From Bacillota bacterium (GTDB lineage Bacteria > Bacillota > Clostridia > Acetivibrionales > DTU013): DNA of 6,342 bases. The translations under genes were made by a program, and so were the position numbers. Positions 1 through 6,329 of this stretch are shown piece by piece (the stretch's first letter is position 1; every line of letters begins with the position of its first letter). The notes beneath the pieces are model-generated. The model worked only from the letters and a program-made list of their open reading frames with translations, did not search any database and was not told where the DNA came from. Location: assembly GCA_023435805.1 (NCBI GenBank), contig JAEZMC010000349.1, positions 1 to 6,342 on the forward strand, written 5' to 3'.

Positions 1-1312
1 ATTTTGTTGTAGCGATGATAATTACGACAATTGCTGTGACAAAGCCGCCGATGCCGTTGATCAGAGCTTTCATCCACCAGTTCCTGCCTTTTCTTCTGAA
101 CCAGCGCAGCAGCATACCGGTCTGGGACAGAGTGAACGAGATAAACACACCTATGGCATAAAGCCCGATCAAATGGGAGACGTTTGCCTGGAACAGCATG
201 ATCAGCAAAATCGATAAAACCGATAGGATGATGATGCCATTGGAATAGCTCAGCCGGTCCCCTCTCATTTTCAGCTGCCGCGGTACGAATTCATCATTGG
301 CCATGACGGATATCAGCATGGGGAATCCGGAGAATGCGGTATTGGCAGCTAAAACAAGTATGATGAAAAGCGAGCCGGTAATTAAATAGAAAATCGAGGC
401 GTTGAGAAAACCCGTCCGGCCGAATATTTGATCCGCCAGCCCGACCAGTACGGCTTGTTGGCCTTCTCCGGGCATGGCATGGTAAATATTCGCCAGTACC
501 GAGGTTCCTCCAAAAAGCACAAGTATAATGGCAGCCAGTAAAAGCAAGACAGTTTTGGCGTTCAGAGCCGACGGTGATTTGAAATTCGGCACGGCATTGC
601 TGACTGCCTCGATACCCGTCAAAGCGGCGCAGCCGTTGGAAAATGCGCGGAGTATAAGGATCAGCGATACGGTTTCCATACCGAAATAGCCCTCGTAAGG
701 AGGCCTTGGAATGGGCACCGGTATACCGGTAAAATATTTGTAAAAACCGACCGACAGCATCAGAAGCAGGGACAGGATAAACAAGTAAGCCGGAATGCCG
801 AAGATTCTTGAGGATTCTCTGATTCCGCGAAGATTCCCCACCATGATCAATAGTATAACCACAATGCATATCGGGACCGTATAGGCCCTTAACCCTGCGA
901 AGGCGGAAGCGAGCTGCTGTACGCCGGAGGACACACTGACGGCAACGGTGAGCACGTAGTCGATGGACAGCGATGCGCCTGCCGCAACACCGGCAAAGAC
1001 CCCCAGATTGTCCTTTGCCACAATATAGGCACCGCCGCCGCCTGGATAGCTGTCTATGGTCTGCCGGTAGGAAAGCATCAGCAGCACCAGCAGCCCGATA
1101 ATGGCCAGGGATATGTCAAGCATGTAGCGGTAGGAAAGCAGCCCGATTACCGGTATCATCACCAGCAGCATTTCTTCACCGGCGTATGCAACGGAAGATA
1201 TGGCATCGCTGGCAAGAATGGGCAGTCCCCAGCCTACCGAGTATTTCTGACCGTGTATATCTTTATTTTTTAAAGGTTTTCCTATGATAATCCGTTTTAT
1301 TCTGTTATACAT
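1..1312 (-). CDS. kimA: KimA/YdaO-like APC-family potassium transporter, C-terminus cut by window edge
   Basis: Likely a proton-coupled potassium importer of the KUP/APC superfamily in the cytoplasmic membrane. I translated the minus strand: 437 residues from ATG to the window edge without a stop. The start MYNRIKRIIIGKPLK closely resembles, from memory, the start of B. subtilis KimA (about 607 aa). Family features are ASDAISSVAY (33-43), SYRQTIDSYPGGGGAYIV (81-98), IDYVLTVAVS (117-126), ALTGIEAVSNA (230-240) and LIGLYAIGVF (381-390). D36, Y43, Y119, T122, S126, T232 and Y385 match positions I recall as potassium-binding in KimA. Many hydrophobic spans fit a 12-helix fold. About 170 residues are missing, including the cytoplasmic domain that binds cyclic di-AMP in KimA. 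The ATG has a good ribosome site 8 bases upstream. The gene is transcribed away from the sensor kinase. A related amino-acid permease of the same superfamily is the alternative, less likely given the close match. Confidence 0.85.
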   Translation of the reverse strand, partial: MYNRIKRIIIGKPLKNKDIHGQKYSVGWGLPILASDAISSVAYAGEEMLLVMIPVIGLLSYRYMLDISLAIIGLLVLLMLSYRQTIDSYPGGGGAYIVAKDNLGVFAGVAAGASLSIDYVLTVAVSVSSGVQQLASAFAGLRAYTVPICIVVILLIMVGNLRGIRESSRIFGIPAYLFILSLLLMLSVGFYKYFTGIPVPIPRPPYEGYFGMETVSLILILRAFSNGCAALTGIEAVSNAVPNFKSPSALNAKTVLLLLAAIILVLFGGTSVLANIYHAMPGEGQQAVLVGLADQIFGRTGFLNASIFYLITGSLFIILVLAANTAFSGFPMLISVMANDEFVPRQLKMRGDRLSYSNGIIILSVLSILLIMLFQANVSHLIGLYAIGVFISFTLSQTGMLLRWFRRKGRNWWMKALINGIGGFVTAIVVIIIATTK

Positions 1313-1320
1313 TTTACTGT

Positions 1321-1327
1321 CCCCCTC
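1321..1327 (-). promoter_or_regulatory. Ribosome binding site of the kimA-like gene
   Basis: On the minus strand this reads GAGGGGG, 8 bases before the ATG at 1312-1310. It fixes the start: another ATG at 1329-1327 overlaps this site and is out of frame with the transporter. Confidence 0.7.
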
Positions 1328-1355
1328 ATGAAACCAAAACCTGCAATAAAACAAT

Positions 1356-1375
1356 ATGTGCGTCTATAAACACAT
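1356..1375. repeat. Inverted repeat ATGTG-N10-CACAT overlapping the putative kimA -10
   Basis: Two perfect 5-base arms (1356-1360 and 1371-1375) are separated by 10 bases. The right arm overlaps the TATAAT of the leftward promoter candidate, a position typical for a repressor operator. The arms are short, so chance occurrence is quite possible, and no second copy was seen at the rightward promoter. Confidence 0.3.
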
Positions 1376-1379
1376 TATA
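1374..1379 (-). promoter_or_regulatory. Possible -10 element for the kimA-like gene
   Basis: The minus strand carries a perfect TATAAT about 60 bases before the transporter start. A transcript would start near 1367. I found no convincing -35 hexamer 16-18 bases upstream (the 17-base position reads CTTTTG), so the promoter would need an activator or is not real. Confidence 0.35.
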
Positions 1380-1518
1380 GCCCTTCCCGGCCATAACAAA
1401 AGTCCGGTAAAATCCCTCCATAAAAACTGCCATGGATATCCAGAGCCAAATTTTGCAGCTATGTTCACCGCATATAGGATTATTACGTTTTACGACGGTT
1501 TGATGGCAGTAGAAAGCA

Positions 1519-1547
1519 TTGACTTGGCAATAACAGGAACATATACT
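1519..1547 (+). promoter_or_regulatory. SigA-type promoter of the sensor kinase-response regulator operon
   Basis: TTGACT (1519-1524), a spacer of exactly 17 bases, then TATACT (1542-1547). Each hexamer differs from consensus at one position. Transcription would start near 1554, giving a leader of about 35 bases before the TTG start at 1589. This start also lies downstream of most of the open frame at 1356-1592, which argues against that frame being expressed from here. Confidence 0.75.
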
Positions 1548-1571
1548 CATACTATGAAGCCCATGCTTCTC

Positions 1572-1580
1572 AAGGGGGTG
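1572..1580 (+). promoter_or_regulatory. Strong ribosome binding site that selects a TTG start for the kinase
   Basis: AAGGGGGTG matches the anti-Shine-Dalgarno complement AAGGAGGTG at 8 of 9 positions and ends 8 bases before TTG at 1589. No ATG in frame gives a better start, and translation from TTG places a membrane segment right at the N-terminus as expected. Confidence 0.75.
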
Positions 1581-1588
1581 CAGGTCAG

Positions 1589-3412
1589 TTGACAAACACA
1601 TTGAAGGGGAAAATTTCGCTCATCTACGGCAGCTTATTGATATTGACCGCACTGGTAGGCTTTGCCGGCTTTTATAATCTGTACCGGCTTGAGAAGGCCG
1701 TTGACAGTCTGATGACCGATAATTACAAAAGCATCAATGCCTCCGCCAGAATGCTGGAGACCATCGAGGGGCAGGATGGAGCCGTCCTGACCAGTATCAG
1801 CATCGATAGCCGAAAAGGGTCGGAGCTTTTTATGGATTTACAAACAGCCTTTATCAAATGGTATCAGGTTGAGGTGAACAATGTCACCGAGCAAGGCGAA
1901 AAAAAGCTGATTGAAGATATCGGCAACCGGTACGATCTTTATATAAAGGACTTTTCCGAGCTGCAGCGAATCCGGAGCCAAAGCGGTGAGGAGGGTGCGC
2001 TTTTATTTTATGACAATACAATGCTGCTGCGGTTTAACCGTATCAAGCAGGAGCTGGCGGAAGTATCCCGCCTGAATGAATTGGCCATGTTCCAGGGCAA
2101 GAATTTGGCTGCGGCCAAGACCAAGCAGTCCATGTATTTTCTGCTGGGTCTTTCCTTTACTGCGGTCATAGGAGGCTACGCTGCTGCGAGACATTTTGTC
2201 AACCGTTTTCTGAATCCGCTGAAACAGCTCACTGAAAGCATAAGCAGGGTCAAGGCCGGAGAACTGAACCAGGAGCTGGTGCTGCACTCAAACGATGAGG
2301 CCGGAAAACTGGCTGAAGAATTCAACCGCATGACCAAAAGGCTTCAAAGCTATGAAAAAAGCACAAAGGGACAGCTTATAGCGGAGAAAAACCGATCCAT
2401 GGCCATCGTCAAAAGCATCTCCGACCCGCTGCTTGTCCTTGATGCGGACTACAGAATCGTATTGACCAACCACGCCTTCGAGCGTTTTTTCAATCTTGCC
2501 GAACCCGATGTACTTGGAAAGCATTTTCTTGAGGCCGTGCTCAATGGTGAGATTTTCAGTCACATTTCGGACACCGTGAGGTCGGGAGCTGAGCATAGGG
2601 AGAAGATATTCCAGTTACATGGCGGGTATGACCATTATTTTAATGTTGTGGTGGTTTCGGTAAAGGAGCCGGAAAATAATCATGGCGGACTAATTGTCTT
2701 GTTTCAAAATGTGACAGAACTCAAGGAGCTGGAAAGGGTAAAAACTGATTTTGTCGCCACCATATCCCATGAGTTCAAGACCCCGCTGACTTCCATCCTG
2801 ATGGCGGCAAGCATGCTATCCGACAGCAGCCTGGGGCATCTGGACGCTGAACAGCTGGAAATTGTGGAAACGCTCAAGGATGACGGTGAAAAGCTAGCAA
2901 ACCTGGTGAATGATCTTCTTGAGCTTTCCAGGATAGAATCCGGCAGAGAGGTGTACCAATTTGCACCCTGTTCCTTAAGGGAGGTTGTCGAGGCTTCTGC
3001 CGGCAGTTTTGCCGATATGGCTGCAAGGCGGGGCGTCAGAATGACGGTGGACATTCCGGAAAAATTACCCCCTGTCGTTGCAGATGCTGAAAAAATAAGC
3101 TGGGTGGTGAATAACCTGATCGGGAATGCACTTAAATATACGGACGCGGGAGACGACATATCCGTATCTGCGGAAATGGATGGGCTAAGTGTGCGCATAG
3201 CTGTAATGGACACCGGGACAGGGATCATGCCGGAATATATCGATCATATTTTTGATAAATTCTACCAGGCCAGGGGAGGAGAGGTTGAAGCCAGGGGTAT
3301 GGGGCTCGGCCTTTATGCAGCAAGGGAAATCGTCCATGCCCACGGCGGCGGAATATGGGTAGAAAGCGAGCCGGGAGCGGGAAGCACTTTTACGTTTACA
3401 TTACCGCTATAA
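1589..3412 (+). CDS. Membrane sensor histidine kinase (HAMP-PAS-HisKA-HATPase)
   Basis: A 607-residue membrane sensor kinase that autophosphorylates on histidine and passes the phosphate to a response regulator, most likely the next gene. In order: membrane segment at about 8-29; a roughly 150-residue extracytoplasmic region (30-180), charged and apparently all-helical, resembling four-helix-bundle sensors of the KinB or chemoreceptor type; second membrane segment at about 182-204; HAMP at about 205-257 (P210, DEAG 236-239); PAS at about 268-375; HisKA with phospho-acceptor H394 in SHEFKTPL; HATPase with N-box N513, G1 box DTGTG (541-545), F-box IFDKF (554-558) and G2 box GMGLGL (570-575). 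All catalytic motifs are intact. T398, in the HExxT pattern, is the residue associated with phosphatase activity in this kinase class, so the protein is probably bifunctional. The signal sensed cannot be read from sequence. It has its own SigA-like promoter and starts with TTG. Confidence 0.93.
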   Translation: MTNTLKGKISLIYGSLLILTALVGFAGFYNLYRLEKAVDSLMTDNYKSINASARMLETIEGQDGAVLTSISIDSRKGSELFMDLQTAFIKWYQVEVNNVTEQGEKKLIEDIGNRYDLYIKDFSELQRIRSQSGEEGALLFYDNTMLLRFNRIKQELAEVSRLNELAMFQGKNLAAAKTKQSMYFLLGLSFTAVIGGYAAARHFVNRFLNPLKQLTESISRVKAGELNQELVLHSNDEAGKLAEEFNRMTKRLQSYEKSTKGQLIAEKNRSMAIVKSISDPLLVLDADYRIVLTNHAFERFFNLAEPDVLGKHFLEAVLNGEIFSHISDTVRSGAEHREKIFQLHGGYDHYFNVVVVSVKEPENNHGGLIVLFQNVTELKELERVKTDFVATISHEFKTPLTSILMAASMLSDSSLGHLDAEQLEIVETLKDDGEKLANLVNDLLELSRIESGREVYQFAPCSLREVVEASAGSFADMAARRGVRMTVDIPEKLPPVVADAEKISWVVNNLIGNALKYTDAGDDISVSAEMDGLSVRIAVMDTGTGIMPEYIDHIFDKFYQARGGEVEARGMGLGLYAAREIVHAHGGGIWVESEPGAGSTFTFTLPL

Positions 3413-3421
3413 AGGGGGGTG
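3411..3421 (+). promoter_or_regulatory. Ribosome binding site of the response regulator, overlapping the kinase stop codon
   Basis: AAAGGGGGGTG begins inside the TAA stop of the kinase (3410-3412) and ends 6 bases before TTG at 3428. The overlap suggests translational coupling. It also argues against GTG at 3419 as the start, because that codon is part of the ribosome site itself. Confidence 0.7.
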
Positions 3422-3427
3422 GGTTCT

Positions 3428-4012
3428 TTGAAAAAGGTTTTGGTGGCAGACGATACGAAAAATATCCGGCTGCTCCTGACAAGATGCCTTCAAATGGAGG
3501 GGTACAGTGTAGAGACGGCTGTTGACGGCCGAATGGCCAGGGAATGTTTGCTCAACGGCAGCTTCGACCTTGCCTTTATGGATATTAAAATGCCGTACCT
3601 GAGCGGTACGGAAGTAATCAAGCAGGTACGGGAAGCAGGTGTGGATACCCCCGTTATTGTGATTACAGCCTATGCCACGGTGAAAAACGCTGTTGAATGT
3701 ACCCGGATGGGTGCGGTTGCGTACCTGCAGAAGCCATTTACTGCAGATAAGGTCAAAGCGGTGCTGTCACAGTTTGCTGCAGATGAAACGGATAAAACCA
3801 AAAGCCTTGGTGATACGCTCAAATGTGTGGAAGAGCTCATTGCGGAGAAGGCCTTTCCCGCCGCGATGAAGCAGCTGAAAGGCATCATGTCCGAGGCCGA
3901 AGACCACCCGGAGATCTATCTTCTTCTGAGCAGGGTATACGGCGAGCTGGGAGACAAAGAGAGGGAGGGCAAGTTTCTGCGGACCTATGAAATATTTGCA
4001 GGCAAAAGTTAA
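3428..4012 (+). CDS. Response regulator: receiver domain with TPR-like tail, no DNA-binding domain
   Basis: A 194-residue response regulator, the probable phosphorylation partner of the upstream kinase 15 bases away. The receiver domain (about 1-118) is complete: acidic pair D8-D9, phospho-acceptor D52 in FMDIKMP, switch threonine T80 in VITAYAT and conserved K102 in LQKPF. Residues about 128-190 are helical, and PEIYLLLSRVYGELGDKE (161-178) resembles a tetratricopeptide repeat helix pair. There is no winged-helix, LuxR-type HTH, AAA+ or GGDEF domain, so output is presumably by protein contact. I chose TTG at 3428, giving MKKVLVADD. The frame could open at GTG 3419, adding three residues, but that codon sits in the ribosome site. 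Cotranscription with the kinase is inferred from spacing. Phosphotransfer from this kinase is likely but unproven. Confidence 0.9.
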   Translation: MKKVLVADDTKNIRLLLTRCLQMEGYSVETAVDGRMARECLLNGSFDLAFMDIKMPYLSGTEVIKQVREAGVDTPVIVITAYATVKNAVECTRMGAVAYLQKPFTADKVKAVLSQFAADETDKTKSLGDTLKCVEELIAEKAFPAAMKQLKGIMSEAEDHPEIYLLLSRVYGELGDKEREGKFLRTYEIFAGKS

Positions 4013-4025
4013 TGCCATCACAAGC

Positions 4026-4052
4026 CCGTCTGTTTGCGTCAGTCGGATTTTT
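4026..4052 (+). terminator. Weak intrinsic terminator candidate after the response regulator
   Basis: CCGTCTG (4026-4032), a 7-base loop, then CAGTCGG (4040-4046), followed by A and five T. The stem is two 3-pair G/C-rich blocks around one T-T mismatch. It begins 13 bases after the regulator stop and is followed at once by the -35 of the next promoter, which fits an operon boundary. The short, imperfect stem suggests incomplete termination. Confidence 0.4.
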
Positions 4053-4053
4053 A

Positions 4054-4082
4054 TTGCTCTTACGGAACAAAGCTGATAGAAT
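4054..4082 (+). promoter_or_regulatory. SigA-type promoter with extended -10 for the LTA-synthase-like gene
   Basis: TTGCTC (4054-4059), a 17-base spacer, then TAGAAT (4077-4082) preceded by TGA, an extended -10 pattern (TGn). The start would be near 4089, giving a leader of about 60 bases. The -35 is only a partial match, but spacing and extended -10 are good. Confidence 0.55.
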
Positions 4083-4115
4083 ATTAGCCGGTAAATTGTT
4101 CTATATGATGTGCTG

Positions 4116-4134
4116 CAGGAATATTACATTCCTG
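4116..4134 (+). repeat. Perfect 7-bp hairpin in the leader of the LTA-synthase-like gene
   Basis: CAGGAAT (4116-4122), loop ATTAC, then ATTCCTG (4128-4134). The stem ends two bases before the GGAG ribosome site. It has no T-tract, so it is not a terminator. It could tune ribosome access, stabilise the mRNA 5' end or serve as a DNA operator. Confidence 0.5.
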
Positions 4135-4136
4135 AC

Positions 4137-4140
4137 GGAG
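4137..4140 (+). promoter_or_regulatory. Ribosome binding site that fixes the start at ATG 4149
   Basis: GGAG (followed by TG) lies 8 bases before ATG 4149. A longer reading from GTG 4110 has no ribosome site upstream and would translate through the hairpin at 4116-4134, adding 13 residues that do not belong to the family pattern. Confidence 0.6.
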
Positions 4141-4148
4141 TGAATGGA

Positions 4149-6329
4149 ATGCTTAAAAACAGACTTTTTAGTAAAATGAAATCATTCGGCCTCTTTCACA
4201 GAGCCGTTGCTGCAAAAGCTCTCAAGCGGCTTGACACTGCTGGGATAACCGGGAAAATGAAGGGCTTTTTCTCGGAATACGGGCTTTTGTGTTATTTTAT
4301 TGCGTCGATGGTCTACCTGGAGCTTTTATACCGGCTCTGGATATTTAAAAGCATCAATGCGGATTTCTTATTTCCTTTTCTGTTCGCGCTGTCGGCCGGT
4401 ACGGTATTATACCTCGTAACAGCCCTTATTCCAGGGAAGGCGGCCGGCATTACCGCTGCCGTTATCTGCTTCCTGCTAAGCATAGGCTGCGGGACGCAGC
4501 TGATTTACTACCGTATTTTCCATACCCCCCTGTCATTGGTTTCACTGGGTGCAGCGGGAGATGTGGTACAGTTCTGGGATATCATCGTGGAAGCCATACT
4601 GCAGAACGCTGTTGCCGTTGTACTGCTTTTCATGCCTCCCATTCTGTTCCTGCTGCAGCATGGCAGCTTTTCCTTTAAACCCAAAAAGCCGCTGATATGG
4701 GCGTTTATTGCGCTGTTTTGCATCTTGAGCTACTCAGTGGCCATCATCAGCGTCCATTTAACCGGGGACGGACCTGTTTCACAGAATACCCTTTATTACA
4801 AGACCTCCTCGCCGGAGCTGTCCGTAAGCAAGCTTGGACTTTTCACAACCATGAGGCTGGACCTTGGGCGGCTTATGGAAGGTGCGCTGCAGGAAAACCG
4901 GGACATGGATACGGCTGAAGGCGGCGCGGGGCAGGATGCGGACGGAGGGTCCCCGGGGCAGGAAACGCTGCCGGTATTCGCCGAGGAAAGTACGCAGGGT
5001 ATCGCTGAACCGGCAGACACCGTTGGAAGCAGCACACCGGGAGAGGAGCCTGTAAACACGGGAGACGTCGGGAGCGAGGAGCCTTCCGCTCCGATGAAGC
5101 CATACAATATCATCAACATTGATTTTGAAGCCTTGACAGCCGGCAGTCCGGATGAAAACCTGAAGGATATGAATCAATATTTTTCGACAGTAGCTCCCAC
5201 GTCCACCAATCAATATACGGGAATGTTCAAGGGGGACAACCTCATACTGATCACAGCCGAGGCATTCTCGCCTTATGCAATCAGTCCGGAGCTTACGCCC
5301 ACGCTCTATAAAATGGCCACGGAAGGCTTTGTTTTCAATAACTTTTACAACCCGGTCTGGTGGGTCAGTACGTCGGACGGCGAGTATGTTGCCTGTACCG
5401 GCTTGATTCCGAAGGGCGGTATCTGGAGCTTTGCGGCGTCGGGAAAGAACTACATGCCCTTTACAATGGGCAATCAGTTCAGAAAGCAGGGTTACAAGAC
5501 AAAAGCCTACCACAATCACACCTATACCTACTACAAGAGAGATATTTCACATCCGAACATGGGATATGATTACAAGGGAGTTGGAAACGGCCTTCAGGTA
5601 AAAAAGACCTGGCCGGAGTCCGATCTTGAGATGATCAATGTCACAGCAGGCGATTACATCGGACAGGAGCCGTTTCACACCTATTACATGACTGTGAGCG
5701 GGCATATGAACTACAGCTTCGGAGGGAACTACATGGCTTCTAAAAATCGCGGGTATGTGGAGAACCTGCCTTATTCCGACACCGCCAAAGCCTACATCGC
5801 CTGCAATCTGGAGCTTGAATTCGCCATGAAGTCCCTGCTGGAAAAGCTGGAGGAGGCGGGTATTGCCGAAAAGACGGTCATCGCCATCAGCCCCGACCAT
5901 TATCCCTACGGTCTGCCGAGGGAAGTTATTGATGAGCTGGCAGGGCATAAGGTCGAGGAGAATTTTGAGCTGTACAAGAGCACCTTTATCCTGTGGAAAA
6001 AGGGAATGGAGCCGGTTCAGGTCGACAAGCCCTGCGCCAGCCTTGATATCAATCCAACCCTTTCCAATCTCTTCGGACTGGATTACGACTCGCGCCTGCT
6101 GATGGGAACCGATATCCTGTCGGATACCCCCCCGCTGGTGATATTTTCAAACCGCAGCTGGATAACGGACAGAGCAAGCTACAATTCCGTCACCAACAAG
6201 GTTACCTTCCAGGACGGGACAAATGAAGACAAGGAGTACGTAAAAAAAGTAAACCGGATCGTAGCCGACAAATTCAAGTATTCCGCCAAGATACTGGAAA
6301 CAGATTATTATGGAAAGATCCTGCCGTAG
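4149..6329 (+). CDS. LTA-synthase-family membrane phosphoglycerol transferase (sulfatase fold)
   Basis: A complete 726-residue polytopic enzyme of the LtaS/MdoB group, expected to transfer phosphoglycerol or a related group to a cell-envelope acceptor on the outer face of the membrane. About five membrane segments lie at 44-66, 70-94, 98-120, 148-170 and 181-203. A low-complexity linker (about 248-316) leads to the extracellular domain (about 320-660). By comparison with S. aureus LtaS from memory, metal and nucleophile positions are E371 (ITAEAF), T408 (STSDGE), D583 and H584 (SPDHYPYG); substrate-site positions are R464 (YYKRD) and H519 (VSGHMNY). All are present, so it should be active. 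Classic LtaS is about 646 aa; the excess is mainly the linker and a C-terminal extension after about 660. The true product could be lipoteichoic acid or another phospho-substituted glycan or lipid, so no symbol is given. Its own promoter and ribosome site suggest a separate unit. Confidence 0.88.
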   Translation: MLKNRLFSKMKSFGLFHRAVAAKALKRLDTAGITGKMKGFFSEYGLLCYFIASMVYLELLYRLWIFKSINADFLFPFLFALSAGTVLYLVTALIPGKAAGITAAVICFLLSIGCGTQLIYYRIFHTPLSLVSLGAAGDVVQFWDIIVEAILQNAVAVVLLFMPPILFLLQHGSFSFKPKKPLIWAFIALFCILSYSVAIISVHLTGDGPVSQNTLYYKTSSPELSVSKLGLFTTMRLDLGRLMEGALQENRDMDTAEGGAGQDADGGSPGQETLPVFAEESTQGIAEPADTVGSSTPGEEPVNTGDVGSEEPSAPMKPYNIINIDFEALTAGSPDENLKDMNQYFSTVAPTSTNQYTGMFKGDNLILITAEAFSPYAISPELTPTLYKMATEGFVFNNFYNPVWWVSTSDGEYVACTGLIPKGGIWSFAASGKNYMPFTMGNQFRKQGYKTKAYHNHTYTYYKRDISHPNMGYDYKGVGNGLQVKKTWPESDLEMINVTAGDYIGQEPFHTYYMTVSGHMNYSFGGNYMASKNRGYVENLPYSDTAKAYIACNLELEFAMKSLLEKLEEAGIAEKTVIAISPDHYPYGLPREVIDELAGHKVEENFELYKSTFILWKKGMEPVQVDKPCASLDINPTLSNLFGLDYDSRLLMGTDILSDTPPLVIFSNRSWITDRASYNSVTNKVTFQDGTNEDKEYVKKVNRIVADKFKYSAKILETDYYGKILP
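4890..5096 (+). other. Low-complexity linker coding region inside the LTA-synthase-like gene
   Basis: Residues about 248-316 are rich in Gly, Glu, Asp, Pro, Ser and Thr, with no hydrophobic segment. The DNA here is visibly more GC-rich than its surroundings. The stretch joins the membrane part to the catalytic domain and is probably disordered outside the cell. The reading frame is open throughout, so it is a real part of the protein and not a frameshift. Confidence 0.7.

Larger units (their letters stand above)
1313..1588. other. Divergent intergenic region between the transporter and the sensor kinase
   Basis: These 276 bases separate two outward-facing genes. They hold the rightward SigA-type promoter, the leftward -10 candidate and both ribosome sites. 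Open frames exist on both strands (1356-1592 plus, 1326-1601 minus) but lack ribosome sites and recognisable protein features, so I do not call genes. Searching by eye on the minus strand, I did not find the conserved blocks of the ydaO-type cyclic-di-AMP riboswitch, which precedes kimA in B. subtilis. Confidence 0.6.

Noticed and set aside
294..869. 191-residue open frame on the minus strand
   Set aside because: It lies inside the KimA-like transporter in another frame. The transporter frame has clear membrane segments and conserved family motifs; this one has neither.
1433..1442. Perfect 10-base palindrome TGGATATCCA in the divergent intergenic region
   Set aside because: Palindromes of this length are expected several times by chance in 6 kb, and it is not placed at either promoter candidate.
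1313..1588. Possible cyclic-di-AMP (ydaO-type) riboswitch before the transporter
   Set aside because: The conserved GGGGGAACC-like and GGTGAATCC-like blocks were not seen on the minus strand; a covariance search would be needed for certainty.
1356..1592. 78-residue open frame on the plus strand overlapping the kinase start by four bases
   Set aside because: No ribosome site before its ATG, no recognisable protein features, and the SigA-type promoter of the kinase lies inside it, so the kinase transcript would start after most of it.
1326..1601. 91-residue open frame on the minus strand ending next to the kimA ribosome site
   Set aside because: Cysteine-rich, irregular composition with no family resemblance. 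It runs through the opposite promoter and the start of the kinase, and no leftward promoter was seen ahead of it.
4110..4148. Longer N-terminus for the LTA-synthase-like protein from GTG 4110
   Set aside because: No ribosome site precedes this GTG, whereas ATG 4149 has GGAG at ideal spacing.
4779..5519. 246-residue minus-strand open frame opposite the LTA-synthase-like gene
   Set aside because: Antisense shadow of a well-supported gene with all catalytic residues; its Arg/Cys-rich product resembles no family I know.
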